The notes beneath the pieces were generated by a model. It saw only the letters and a list, made by a program, of their open reading frames with translations. It was not told where the DNA came from and searched no databases. Below are positions 1 to 6,903 of a stretch of 12,860 bases of DNA, piece after piece. Each line of letters starts with the position of its first letter. Within the stretch, counting starts at the first letter, position 1. The position numbers and the translations under genes are program-made. Source of the stretch: Methanobacteriota archaeon (GTDB lineage Archaea; Methanobacteriota; Methanobacteria; Methanobacteriales; Methanobacteriaceae); the NCBI GenBank assembly GCA_023440975.1, contig JAEZRD010000044.1, positions 1 through 12,860 on the forward strand, given 5' to 3'.

Positions 1-117
<117 letters not shown>

Positions 118-490
118 TTGACAGAAATTACAATAATTATTAGTAAACATATACGTTAATTACGTTAGAAGTACACATAAAAAAATAGCAGAGTAATAAC
201 ACAATTAATTGTTACTTTAGATATAACAATCAAATATCACCACATCTACAAAACCAACATCAAACCATAATAATAATATTAGGTTCTCACGAACATGTAT
301 AATCAAAAATTGATTAATACAATTTATAAATATAATAATTTAGCCACATGTGGAAAAGCAGTCATCATAGTTAAAAATGTTAATACATTGTAACTTAGAC
401 CAACGCCATAAAACACATGGCACAACCTTTACAGAAAGTTACAACAATCACAAAATTAAATAGAAAATATTGCAAAAAATTTTATTTTTT

Positions 491-503
491 ATTATAAATA
501 TTT
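491..503 (-). promoter_or_regulatory. Candidate rRNA operon TATA box
   Basis: The minus strand reads AAATATTTATAAT here, an archaeal TATA-like element. Transcription would start near 470, which matches the base-composition boundary between the hyper-AT spacer and the leader. Two alternatives cannot be excluded: TATATTTATAAATT at 321-334 (start near 300) and TTCGAATATAAAC around 561-573 (start near 538). Confidence 0.35.
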
Positions 504-689
504 TATTTTTTAAATTTTTTAATAATATTAATTAATTGATTATTATATTCTTTTTTAATGGTTTATATTCGAATAAATTTTTAAAAAAATAAGAAAATAA
601 TAAAAACTATTAAAATAGTAATAAAACTTTTTTTAAAAAACTAAAAATAAAAATTACATCAAAAAAATAATGAAGAAAACAACAAAATC

Positions 690-756
690 TAAAAATAAAA
701 ATAAGCAATAAAAACGTAAAATAAGAAAAAAATAGTTAAAAAAAGTTTAAAAATAA
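690..756 (-). terminator. Poly-T tract terminator after the LUD protein gene
   Basis: Directly after the stop codon at 757-759 the minus strand has successive T-runs (TTATTTTT, CTTTTTTTAAC, TATTTTTTTC, GTTTTTATT). Archaeal RNA polymerase terminates at such T-tracts without needing a hairpin, and none is seen. Confidence 0.5.
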
Positions 757-1980
757 TTAATAAGGAGAATCATGATCCTTAATATTATTCTTAATTAAAC
801 TATGAGGTTTAAGGAAAATACCCGCATTATTATTATTTGCACGTAATTCCTCAATAATATCATTAGTTGGAAGAGATACAGGACAATTTTCAGTACATCT
901 ACCACAAAGGGTGCATTTAAATAAACCAGATTCTAAACTAGTCTCTTCATCAGCAATAAAATCACTAAATGCTACCCCTCTACCTCCAACATAATTTTCA
1001 TAACCAAATTCACTGCCTATAATATTATAAACAGGACATACAGTCACACAATTACCACAGCCAATACACCATAAACATTCATTGAATGCTGTGCTTCTTC
1101 CATTATCTAAAAATATAACAACAACTTTTTCAGCACCATACATTTTTTTAAAGATTAATTTTTCAATATCAGCTGTTTTAGAAGGCCCTGAGATAACATT
1201 CATATAAGATGTAATGGTTTTTCCAGTTGCATAAACAGTTTCAAGTTTAGCAATACCTACTGCATCTTCAACTGTTGGCACTATTTTATCAATTCCTGCA
1301 ACAACAATATGAAGTTTCTTAGAAATTATTAAATTAATATTCCCTTCATTATGAATTAAAACAATACTTCCATCTTCTGCAGCAATACTATTTGCTCCAG
1401 ATATACCAACATCAGACTTATTTAATTTTTCTAAAACATCAGCACGTACTGCCTGCATTATTTCATGAGCATCAGCATTAACATGAACATTCATTTCACT
1501 ATTATTCACAACATTTGCTATTTCATTAACATTTAAATGTGCTGCTGGACATGTAGGGTGAATTGGAGTGTTATTTCCTTCTTTTAATTGTAAAATACGA
1601 TCTCCTAAATCTGTTGCTAAGAAATTTATTCCTTCTTTATTTAAATATTCTTCAATATTAATTTCTCTTAATGTGTTGGATTTAGATTTACATACAGTAA
1701 CATCTTCCAAGTTATCGTAATCAGAATTTTCTTTTATAAGTTCCAAAATTTTATCTTGTGCTTCTTCAACAGTTGATGCAAAAAATGTTTGTATATCATT
1801 ATTATTCAAATTTTTTTCAGCTAATTTAAATAATTCCTTATTATTTTCTATACTGTAATTACGAATATCTTGCACTTTTCCTTTTAATTCTTGTACTTTT
1901 GGATTTTTTAATAATTTGTTAGTTTGGGTATTAGCTGTTTTGAAAGATTTCCGCATTGTTTCTAATTCTTGATTATTCAT
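757..1980 (-). CDS. LutB-like LUD domain protein with two [4Fe-4S] ferredoxin clusters
   Basis: This is a predicted cytoplasmic iron-sulfur oxidoreductase subunit of 407 residues. An N-terminal LUD (LutB/LldF) domain covers roughly residues 50-300. It is followed by two ferredoxin-type motifs, CIGCGNCVTVCP near residue 305 and CTLCGRCTENCP near residue 356, predicted to hold two [4Fe-4S] clusters. The start is placed at the ATG at 1980. An in-frame GTG nine bases upstream lies inside the ribosome-binding site AAAGGTGA, so it is unlikely to be used. The start overlaps the end of the CCG-domain gene by 8 nt (ATGAATAA), so the two are translationally coupled. In bacteria LutA and LutB work with LutC in L-lactate oxidation; no LutC-like gene is visible here and the substrate is unknown. 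It is probably the last gene of the cluster starting at ribC. Confidence 0.85.
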   Translation of the reverse strand: MNNQELETMRKSFKTANTQTNKLLKNPKVQELKGKVQDIRNYSIENNKELFKLAEKNLNNNDIQTFFASTVEEAQDKILELIKENSDYDNLEDVTVCKSKSNTLREINIEEYLNKEGINFLATDLGDRILQLKEGNNTPIHPTCPAAHLNVNEIANVVNNSEMNVHVNADAHEIMQAVRADVLEKLNKSDVGISGANSIAAEDGSIVLIHNEGNINLIISKKLHIVVAGIDKIVPTVEDAVGIAKLETVYATGKTITSYMNVISGPSKTADIEKLIFKKMYGAEKVVVIFLDNGRSTAFNECLWCIGCGNCVTVCPVYNIIGSEFGYENYVGGRGVAFSDFIADEETSLESGLFKCTLCGRCTENCPVSLPTNDIIEELRANNNNAGIFLKPHSLIKNNIKDHDSPY

Positions 1981-2680
1981 TTGCTTCACCTTTCTTTTTA
2001 AGATTATTATAAATAAATTCTGATAAATCTAATACTTCCATATCTGAATTACTGGATAAGTTTAATTTACAAAATGGGCATGCTGTTACAAGTAAATCTG
2101 CATTTGTTTCTTTTGCTTCATCCATACGAGTTTTTGCAATATCATTTGATAAGTCACCATAAGCGGATTTTACTCCTCCCCCTGATCCACAGCATAGTGC
2201 ATTATCTTTTATATGGGGCATTTCTTTTAGGTTTGCTACAGTTTTTATCACTTCTCTTGGTGCTTCTGATTCTCCTGCATGTCTACATAAGTGGCATGGA
2301 TCGTGATATGTTACTGTGATATTTTCTTTTTCAGGATTTATTTTTCCTTCTTTTATTAGTTTATTTAATAATTGGGATATGTGGATGACATTAAATTCTT
2401 CATTTAAAATTTCTTTATAATCTTTTTTTAATGTTTTATAACATCCTGCACATGATGTTACTATTGTTTCATCCTGAAATTCTTTTAATTGATTTACATT
2501 TTCTTTCATTTGTTCTATGGCTTCGTTTTTAAAGCCTGTTCTTAGTAGTACTGAACCACAACATTTTTCATTTTCTATTGTGTGGTATTTTATACCTGCT
2601 TTTTGTAGTATGTATTCAGTTGCATCTGCTATTTCTGGTATTTTTTCTGCTGCAGTGCATCCTTTATAATATAACATCAT
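1973..2680 (-). CDS. LutA/HdrB-like CCG-domain iron-sulfur protein
   Basis: This 235-residue soluble protein has two cysteine-rich CCG domains. The first has C8, C40-C41-G42 and C77-x2-C80. The second has C129-x2-C132, C163-C164-G165 and C201-x2-C204. The pattern and length fit LutA, GlpC and the catalytic subunit HdrB of heterodisulfide reductase, where such domains bind special iron-sulfur clusters. It most likely forms a complex with the overlapping LUD/ferredoxin protein and passes electrons to or from an unidentified substrate. It starts with two consecutive ATG codons; AAGGA lies 12-15 nt upstream, inside the end of the DUF2304 gene, which stops 6 nt before this start. The family is certain from the cysteine pattern. 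The LutA name and lactate as substrate are not established: a methanol/H2 or CO2/H2 methanogen could use the pair for another 2-hydroxyacid or a thiol/disulfide reaction. Confidence 0.85.
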   Translation of the reverse strand: MMLYYKGCTAAEKIPEIADATEYILQKAGIKYHTIENEKCCGSVLLRTGFKNEAIEQMKENVNQLKEFQDETIVTSCAGCYKTLKKDYKEILNEEFNVIHISQLLNKLIKEGKINPEKENITVTYHDPCHLCRHAGESEAPREVIKTVANLKEMPHIKDNALCCGSGGGVKSAYGDLSNDIAKTRMDEAKETNADLLVTACPFCKLNLSSNSDMEVLDLSEFIYNNLKKKGEANE

Positions 2681-2686
2681 AATTTT

Positions 2687-3052
2687 TTAGTCCTTTTTAT
2701 TGTCTTTATCATCTAAACTGATTTCATTTTTTATTGCTAATTCTCTCACTAAATCGTTAACATTTTGATTTAAATCATCAATTTTAGTGTATAAACGGAA
2801 TATTAAGTAGAAACATCCAATTATGGATATTATGAATAATAAGTTTGCTCCAGTTCCTATACCAAACATGTGTGCTACTACATCTATTGTGTGGGGTACA
2901 AAAGCAAATATTACTAAAAATACCCATAGGAATGTCCATAACATAAATGTAGGTAAGGATGTTTTATCATTTTTAAATCTTTTAAAAATTAAAGCAACTG
3001 CTATAACTGCTATAACTAAAAAGACTATTTGATATAATAGTAATTGTTGCAT
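2687..3052 (-). CDS. DUF2304-type small membrane protein
   Basis: This 121-residue protein has three predicted transmembrane segments at about residues 4-24, 35-55 and 68-90. A charged C-terminal tail (DDLNQNVNDLVRELAIKNE then DKDNKKD) may form a short coiled coil. Size, topology and position directly after a family 2 glycosyltransferase match the DUF2304 family, which is commonly found beside such transferases and is thought to act with them at the membrane; its molecular function is not known. The start ATG has a good ribosome-binding site, GAGGAAG, about 7 nt upstream. The gene lies 43 nt after the glycosyltransferase and 6 nt before the CCG-domain gene, consistent with one transcript. Family assignment is by memory of topology and context, without a profile search. 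Confidence 0.7.
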   Translation of the reverse strand: MQQLLLYQIVFLVIAVIAVALIFKRFKNDKTSLPTFMLWTFLWVFLVIFAFVPHTIDVVAHMFGIGTGANLLFIISIIGCFYLIFRLYTKIDDLNQNVNDLVRELAIKNEISLDDKDNKKD

Positions 3053-3095
3053 ATTTTCTTCCTCATTTTTATTATTTTTATTTTTAATCTATTAT

Positions 3096-3821
3096 TTAGA
3101 ACCTGAATAAATCTAAAAACATTTTCATCATGATTTTAAATCCTACTATAGCATTTGTACCTTTAGCTTGGGTTTCAGGTGTGTATATTGTTGTAATTGT
3201 AACTTCATCTAATTTTATATTGTTGAGTTTTATTTCTTTAATAAATTCACTAGATACTCCGTATCCTTGTGATACTACATCTATTTTTGATGCAGCATTT
3301 GCTGAAAATGCTCTTAATCCTGATTGGGAGTCTCTTACTTTAACTCTGTAGAATATTCGGGTAAGTAAGTTCATCATACTGTTTGCGAAGCTTTTGCTTT
3401 TAGGCATGTCTTCAAATGGTCTTGCACCGATTACTGCTTCTGCTTTACCTTCGTGTAATGGTTGGCATACTTTGCATATGTCGTTTACTTCATGTTGTCC
3501 ATCTGCATCGAAAGTTACAATGTATTTTGCATTATGTGTTAGTGCATCTTCCATTCCTGTTTTTAGTGCTGCTCCTAATCCTCGGTTTATGTAATGTGAT
3601 ACGATTGTTATATGTTTAGGGTATTTTTTTTGGGATTTTTTTGCACATTCTAATGTGTTGTCTGCTGAACCGTCGTTTACAAGTACTACATTATATCCTC
3701 TACTTGCTATTTTTTCTATTACTTCACTTACTGTTTTTTCTTCATTATAAGCTGGAACTACAACATACACTCCTTTTGTATTTTCATCTTTTGTCATAGT
3801 TTTTGATGGTTCTTCAGTCAT
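3096..3821 (-). CDS. Family 2 glycosyltransferase (DPM1/polyprenyl-phosphate sugar transferase-like)
   Basis: This 241-residue GT2 (GT-A fold) enzyme probably transfers a sugar from a nucleotide donor to a polyprenyl phosphate at the cytoplasmic face of the membrane, for surface glycan or glycoprotein synthesis. It shows the N-terminal VVVPAYNEEKTV strand, VLVNDGSADNT, the metal-binding DAD in IVTFDADGQHE, the acceptor-side ARPFEDMPKSK loop and the conserved DSQSGLRAF motif. There is no transmembrane anchor; the neighbouring DUF2304-type membrane protein may supply membrane attachment. The start is uncertain. The ATG at 3821 is preferred; an in-frame TTG at 3830 would add three residues, and the ATG eight codons further in would still leave the whole domain. 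No clear ribosome-binding site is seen. The gene follows ribC by 26 nt. The donor and acceptor cannot be told from sequence. Confidence 0.85.
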   Translation of the reverse strand: MTEEPSKTMTKDENTKGVYVVVPAYNEEKTVSEVIEKIASRGYNVVLVNDGSADNTLECAKKSQKKYPKHITIVSHYINRGLGAALKTGMEDALTHNAKYIVTFDADGQHEVNDICKVCQPLHEGKAEAVIGARPFEDMPKSKSFANSMMNLLTRIFYRVKVRDSQSGLRAFSANAASKIDVVSQGYGVSSEFIKEIKLNNIKLDEVTITTIYTPETQAKGTNAIVGFKIMMKMFLDLFRF

Positions 3822-3847
3822 AATTATCAATACTTTTTAATTTTTGT

Positions 3848-4309
3848 TTATAAAGGTCCTGCATCAGGTTTTCCTTCTCTTTTACCTTTTCCTGCTTCTC
3901 TTGCAAATTGTTTTGGTTTAAACATCATTTTGTAAAGGTTTTGTGCATGTTCTCGTGCACGTGTTTCTGCAAGTATTTTTAAATCTTCTTCATTATCTTC
4001 TTCATCTTCATGTACAAATACTTCAAGTATGTGTGTATTAGTCATTAATTGGGCTCTTATTAAGCCTGTTGATGCTTCATGAGCACACATTTTATCTTTT
4101 TCCATTGGTCCAGGCATTCCTAATGCCATGACAATTTCACAATTTTCTTCTTCTATTAATTTTTTTGCAGCAACAGGAAGATCTTTAACTCCAGGAACTA
4201 CAGAGTGCACTATTTTTATATCAGTGCCTAAATTTTGTAATTCCTCAATTGCTGCAGCACCCATTTCAAAACGTGCAAATGTAGTTTCACAAACTCCAAC
4301 TCTAAGCAA
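3848..4309 (-). CDS. ribC: Riboflavin synthase, archaeal type
   Basis: This enzyme converts two molecules of 6,7-dimethyl-8-ribityllumazine into riboflavin and a pyrimidinedione, the last step of riboflavin synthesis (EC 2.5.1.9). Archaeal RibC is related to lumazine synthase rather than to bacterial RibE and forms pentamers. The 153-residue sequence is collinear with the Methanocaldococcus enzyme as I remember it, including VCETTFARFEMG near the N-terminus, VPGVKDLPVAAKKL, MALGMPGPMEKDK, CAHEASTGLIRAQLMTN, ILEVFVHEDE and the C-terminal GKGKREGKPDAGP. The start is a TTG at 4309. No in-frame ATG or GTG lies between it and upstream stops, and a strong AGGTGGA site sits 6 nt upstream. It appears to be the first gene of a minus-strand cluster continuing to 757. 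Its product also feeds FAD, FMN and the related deazaflavin F420 pathway. Confidence 0.95.
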   Translation of the reverse strand: MLRVGVCETTFARFEMGAAAIEELQNLGTDIKIVHSVVPGVKDLPVAAKKLIEEENCEIVMALGMPGPMEKDKMCAHEASTGLIRAQLMTNTHILEVFVHEDEEDNEEDLKILAETRAREHAQNLYKMMFKPKQFAREAGKGKREGKPDAGPL

Positions 4310-4402
4310 AATTATTCCACCTATAAATATAATAATTTTAAATTTGAAAAAAGAATTTAATTCTATTTATTTAATTTATACTAATAAAATATTAGAGTTA
4401 TT

Positions 4403-4413
4403 GATATAAAAAA
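4403..4413 (-). promoter_or_regulatory. Candidate ribC TATA box
   Basis: The minus strand reads TTTTTTATATC, close to the archaeal box A consensus. Transcription would start near 4380, giving a leader of about 70 nt before the ribC TTG start. A second TATA-like string at 4322-4335 is too close to the start codon to serve unless the message is leaderless, which the good ribosome-binding site argues against. Confidence 0.45.
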
Positions 4414-4419
4414 CTTTAG

Positions 4420-4455
4420 TGAAAAAAAGAGTTAAAAATAAAATTAAAAATAAAA
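4420..4455 (-). terminator. T-tract terminator after the P-type ATPase
   Basis: Right after the ATPase stop codon the minus strand has TTTTATTTTTAATTTTATT, then TTTAAC and CTTTTTTTC. This series of T-runs fits archaeal intrinsic termination and is partly a tandem repeat of AAAAATAAAATT on the plus strand. Confidence 0.5.
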
Positions 4456-6525
4456 TTAGAAATGATGATGAGTATGTTTTTCACCATCAAATGAAACTAC
4501 ATTACCTAAATGTAAATCTTTATGAGAATGATTATGTCCACCATTTTCATGAGAATGTGTAAGAGTTTGAATATCTTTATGCTTATTTACTTCGTTAGAA
4601 TCATATTTTTTAATATTATCATCAAATTTTCGATCGTATAATAAACCTGCATTAGCTACAACTATACATGAACCGATATTATGAACAAGTGCACCAGTTA
4701 CAGGGTTTAATAATCCCATTACACTGCACACAATAGCTACTGCATTGATACACATACTTAAAGCTATGTTAAAGTGTATATTAGTTAATGTTGCATTTGA
4801 TAATTTTTTAAGATAAGGTATTTTTTGAATATCATCACCAAGTAATGCTACATCTGCTGCATCAATTGCAACATCACTACCTACTTTAGCCATTGCAACA
4901 CTTATGTTTGCAGTTTTTAGTGCTGGAGCATCATTAACTCCATCTCCAATCATTGCTACCATTTCATTATTATCTTTAATTTTTTGTATTTCTTTTACTT
5001 TATCTTCAGGTAATAATCCTGCATGAACATCAGTTATTCCTACCTGATTTGAGAAATAGTTTGCAGCTTGAAGATTATCTCCCGTAAGAAGTATTACATT
5101 AGTATCTAATTCTTTTAGGTTTTGTATCATTTCTTTTGCATCTTCACGTAATATATCGGATAGTGCTATAATTCCTAAAGTTTGATTTTTATCTGCAACT
5201 ATTATGTTAGCTTTTCCTTGATTTGTTAAGTTATTTAAGGTTGAGTTGATTTTTTCATCAATTTCTATATTATTTTCTTTTAGGAAGTTAATGTTTCCAC
5301 AATAGATTTCTTCATTGTTTATTAAAGATTTCACTCCTTTTCCAGGGATCATAGTAAAATTTTCAGGTTCTTCAATTTTTAAGTTGTTTTGATTTGTGTA
5401 TTTAATTATTGCTTTTGCTAGTGGATGTTCGCTTCGTTTTTCAGATATTGCTGCTTTTTTTATTAAATCTTCACTTGTTAAGTTTTCTTTTGTCGGTATT
5501 ATATCTGATACTTCTAGGTTTCCATATGTTAATGTTCCAGTTTTATCAAAAGCTAGGGTGTTTGTTTTTCCAAGGTTTTCTAATGCTTCACCAGATTTTA
5601 TCATTACTCCATATTTTGTTGCTTGACCTATTGCTGCCATAATACTTGTTGGTGTTGCAAGTATTAGTGCACATGGACAGAATACTACAAGTACTGTTAC
5701 TCCTCGAATTAAATCTCCTGTAAATAGGTATGCTGCTATTGCTATTGCTAATGCAACTGGCACTAACCATGTTGCCCATTTATCTGCGATTCTTTGTGTT
5801 GGTGCTTGTTTGTTTTCTGCTTCTTTGACCATATCAATTAATTTTTGTAAGCTAGAGTCTTCCCCTATACTTGTGGCTTCCATATCTATACTTCCGTATA
5901 AATTCATTGTTCCACAAAATACTTCATCCCCTATTTCTTTGTCTACGGGTAGTGATTCTCCTGTCATTATTGATTGGTCTATTGATGTGTTTCCTTGAAT
6001 TATTTTTCCATCTACTGGGATTACTTCACCTGGTAATACTCTGAGGGTGTCATTTAGTTTTATTTCTTTTACATCAACAATTGTTTCATATGTGCTGTTG
6101 GAGGTTGTTATTACTTTTCTTCCTTTTTGTGGTGTGAGGTTGATGAGTTTTTTTAATCCATTTTTTGCTCGATCTACTGTGTAATCTTCGAGTAGTGCTC
6201 CAAGTGCCATTATGAATACTACTTCTCCAGCGGCAAATATTTGGCCTATGAATAAGCTTGCTATCATTGCTATTACAATTAGTAGTGCTGAGGAAATCCA
6301 TTTTTCATATATTAATCTGGTTATTGCTAAGTATAGTAATGGTATTCCGCTTATTATTACTGCTCCCCATGCAGGATCTAGGGGTAATTGTATTTTTAAT
6401 ATTATGAATGTTAAACTTATAGCTAGGAATATTCCTGAGACTATTGTCATTTTTAATCCTGCTAATGTTTCATTTAATGTTTCTAACCTTTGTTGTGTAT
6501 TTGTATTTTGATACATTTCACCCAT
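4456..6525 (-). CDS. P1B-type heavy-metal-translocating ATPase with His-rich C-terminus
   Basis: This is a membrane pump that uses ATP to expel (by family expectation) a transition metal ion. In order along its 689 residues: N-terminal membrane helices (about 25-110), the actuator TGES (188-191), the membrane metal site CPC (283-285), the phosphorylation motif DKTGTLT (327-333), the P1B-specific HP pair (367-368), TGDN (481-484), GDGVND (527-532) and two last helices. There is no N-terminal CxxC metal-binding domain. Instead the tail after residue 640 carries 11 histidines, ending HTHHHF. The last helix has VHNIGS (614-619), which is neither the copper (MxxSS) nor the classical zinc (DxG) signature as I know them, so the metal is undetermined; Zn, Co, Ni, Cd or Mn are open. 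The start may be the ATG at 6525 or 6516. The promoter is probably repeat unit R1, immediately upstream. Confidence 0.93.
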   Translation of the reverse strand: MGEMYQNTNTQQRLETLNETLAGLKMTIVSGIFLAISLTFIILKIQLPLDPAWGAVIISGIPLLYLAITRLIYEKWISSALLIVIAMIASLFIGQIFAAGEVVFIMALGALLEDYTVDRAKNGLKKLINLTPQKGRKVITTSNSTYETIVDVKEIKLNDTLRVLPGEVIPVDGKIIQGNTSIDQSIMTGESLPVDKEIGDEVFCGTMNLYGSIDMEATSIGEDSSLQKLIDMVKEAENKQAPTQRIADKWATWLVPVALAIAIAAYLFTGDLIRGVTVLVVFCPCALILATPTSIMAAIGQATKYGVMIKSGEALENLGKTNTLAFDKTGTLTYGNLEVSDIIPTKENLTSEDLIKKAAISEKRSEHPLAKAIIKYTNQNNLKIEEPENFTMIPGKGVKSLINNEEIYCGNINFLKENNIEIDEKINSTLNNLTNQGKANIIVADKNQTLGIIALSDILREDAKEMIQNLKELDTNVILLTGDNLQAANYFSNQVGITDVHAGLLPEDKVKEIQKIKDNNEMVAMIGDGVNDAPALKTANISVAMAKVGSDVAIDAADVALLGDDIQKIPYLKKLSNATLTNIHFNIALSMCINAVAIVCSVMGLLNPVTGALVHNIGSCIVVANAGLLYDRKFDDNIKKYDSNEVNKHKDIQTLTHSHENGGHNHSHKDLHLGNVVSFDGEKHTHHHF

Positions 6526-6540
6526 TCCATTATTTTTTTT

Positions 6541-6579
6541 ATTACTTTTTTTGATTTTATTTATATAGTGAGTATTACT
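6541..6579 (-). promoter_or_regulatory. Promoter/operator repeat unit R1 (ATPase promoter)
   Basis: Two ATTAC boxes lie exactly 33 bp apart (6541, 6574) with ATTTATATA between them. On the minus strand this reads AGTAATACT, then TATATAAAT, then AGTAAT. A start about 26 nt beyond the TATA element falls near 6537, about 12 nt before the ATPase start codon. All 39 bases are identical to R2. A repressor on the flanking boxes would occlude the TATA box and the start site. Confidence 0.6.
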
Positions 6580-6585
6580 TTAGTT

Positions 6586-6612
6586 TTAAAAAAAAATTTT
6601 TAAATTTTTTTT
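6586..6612 (-). terminator. Possible T-run terminator upstream of R1
   Basis: A self-complementary A/T tract (A-run, TTTTTAAA, T-run) yields nine consecutive Ts on the minus strand just before R1. It sits at the same place relative to R1 as the hairpin/T-run elements before R2 and R3, so it may isolate R1 from readthrough. Confidence 0.3.
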
Positions 6613-6632
6613 ATGAATTTTTAATTATAATT

Positions 6633-6671
6633 ATTACTTTTTTTGATTTTATTTATATAGTGAGTATTACT
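6633..6671 (-). promoter_or_regulatory. Promoter/operator repeat unit R2
   Basis: This is an exact 39-bp copy of R1: ATTAC boxes at 6633 and 6666, TATA-like ATTTATATA at 6651-6659. A minus-strand start would fall near 6630, with only about 20-45 nt before the next T-run, so no gene is served directly. It could be a second ATPase promoter, a short-RNA promoter or an extra repressor site. Confidence 0.5.
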
Positions 6672-6683
6672 ATTTTGTTAAAA

Positions 6684-6719
6684 AAATATCCTCCTAGTAA
6701 AAAATGTGTTTACTAAGAG
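6684..6719 (-). terminator. Hairpin plus T7 between R3 and R2
   Basis: CTCCTAGTAAA (6691-6701) and TTTACTAAGAG (6709-6719) are inverted repeats, 11 bp with one mismatch and a 7-nt loop. On the minus strand the stem is followed by ATATTTTTTT, the layout of an intrinsic terminator. It contains AGGAGGA on that strand, but no start codon follows at usable distance. Confidence 0.5.
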
Positions 6720-6810
6720 AATATATGAAGAGTATAATACGATACGGTTTTAATACTAAAAATTCTGGAAATAGTTACTTTCCTAAAAAATGCATATATA
6801 AAATAGAAAA
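6684..6810 (-). ncRNA. Possible small RNA from R3 to the hairpin terminator
   Basis: A transcript starting about 26 nt after the R3 TATA element and ending at the 6684-6719 hairpin would be about 125 nt. Besides the terminator stem it contains GGAAA-N7-TTTCC (6767-6783). The minus strand has no open frame longer than a few codons here. This rests only on promoter and terminator-like signals, with no family match. Confidence 0.22.
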
Positions 6811-6851
6811 GTATTACTTTTTTCAAGTTTATTTATATATTCAGTATTACT
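6810..6851 (-). promoter_or_regulatory. Promoter/operator repeat unit R3
   Basis: This is the most complete unit, with the full self-complementary nonamer AGTATTACT at both ends (6810-6818 and 6843-6851) and TTTATTTATATA between. The ATTAC spacing is again 33 bp (6813, 6846). The segment between the boxes differs from R1/R2 at several positions while the boxes and TATA core are kept, suggesting selection on those parts. Confidence 0.5.
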
Positions 6852-6861
6852 TAACTTGGAT

Positions 6862-6892
6862 TAAAAAATCCTAAATTAATAATAATTTAGGA
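6862..6892 (-). terminator. Hairpin plus T6, probable terminator of the cbi operon
   Basis: TCCTAAATTA and TAATTTAGGA (6869-6878 and 6883-6892) form a perfect 10-bp stem with a 4-nt loop. On the minus strand the stem runs straight into TTTTTTAA. It lies about 80 nt after the cbiO stop codon and so could end the cbiMNQO transcript. It would also end any transcript from R4. Confidence 0.6.
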
Positions 6893-6903
6893 AAAACCAT
6901 ATT

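Larger units (their letters stand above)
118..756 (-). other. Gene-free rRNA leader and upstream spacer
   Basis: No credible coding frame is present on either strand. The stretch has two compositional halves. Bases 118 to about 470 are less AT-extreme and contain short inverted repeats: CCACATGTGG at 344-353, GTTC-GTGA-GAAC (minus strand) at 283-294, and AGTAACA pairing with a TGTT...ACT arm at 191-215. This is what a transcribed pre-16S leader looks like. Bases about 471-756 are nearly pure A/T and should hold the rRNA promoter and the terminator of the upstream gene. The 5' arm of the pre-16S processing stem should lie in 118-300, but its partner is 3' of 16S, outside the window. Confidence 0.7.

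Noticed and set aside
118..480. tRNA gene in the rRNA leader
   Set aside because: No T-loop GGTTCGAAT-type sequence or acceptor stem pairing was found on either strand.
1978..1989. GTG at 1989 as the start of the LUD protein
   Set aside because: That GTG is part of the AAAGGTGA ribosome-binding site that serves the ATG at 1980.
2074..2319. Plus-strand open frame of 81 codons
   Set aside because: It lies antisense to the CCG-domain gene, whose cysteine motifs occupy the same bases; its leucine-rich product is an artefact of that strand.
5396..5779. Several open frames antisense to or out of frame with the P-type ATPase
   Set aside because: The ATPase frame carries all family motifs through this stretch without interruption; the others have no start signals or recognisable domains.
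6725..6874. Plus-strand open frame of 49 codons (begins MKSIIRYGFN) inside the operator array
   Set aside because: Its second half runs through repeat R3, it has no good ribosome-binding site and the product is only the F/Y/I/K/N mix expected of AT-rich DNA. A plus-strand reading from R2 could express it, so it is not excluded, but it is not supported.
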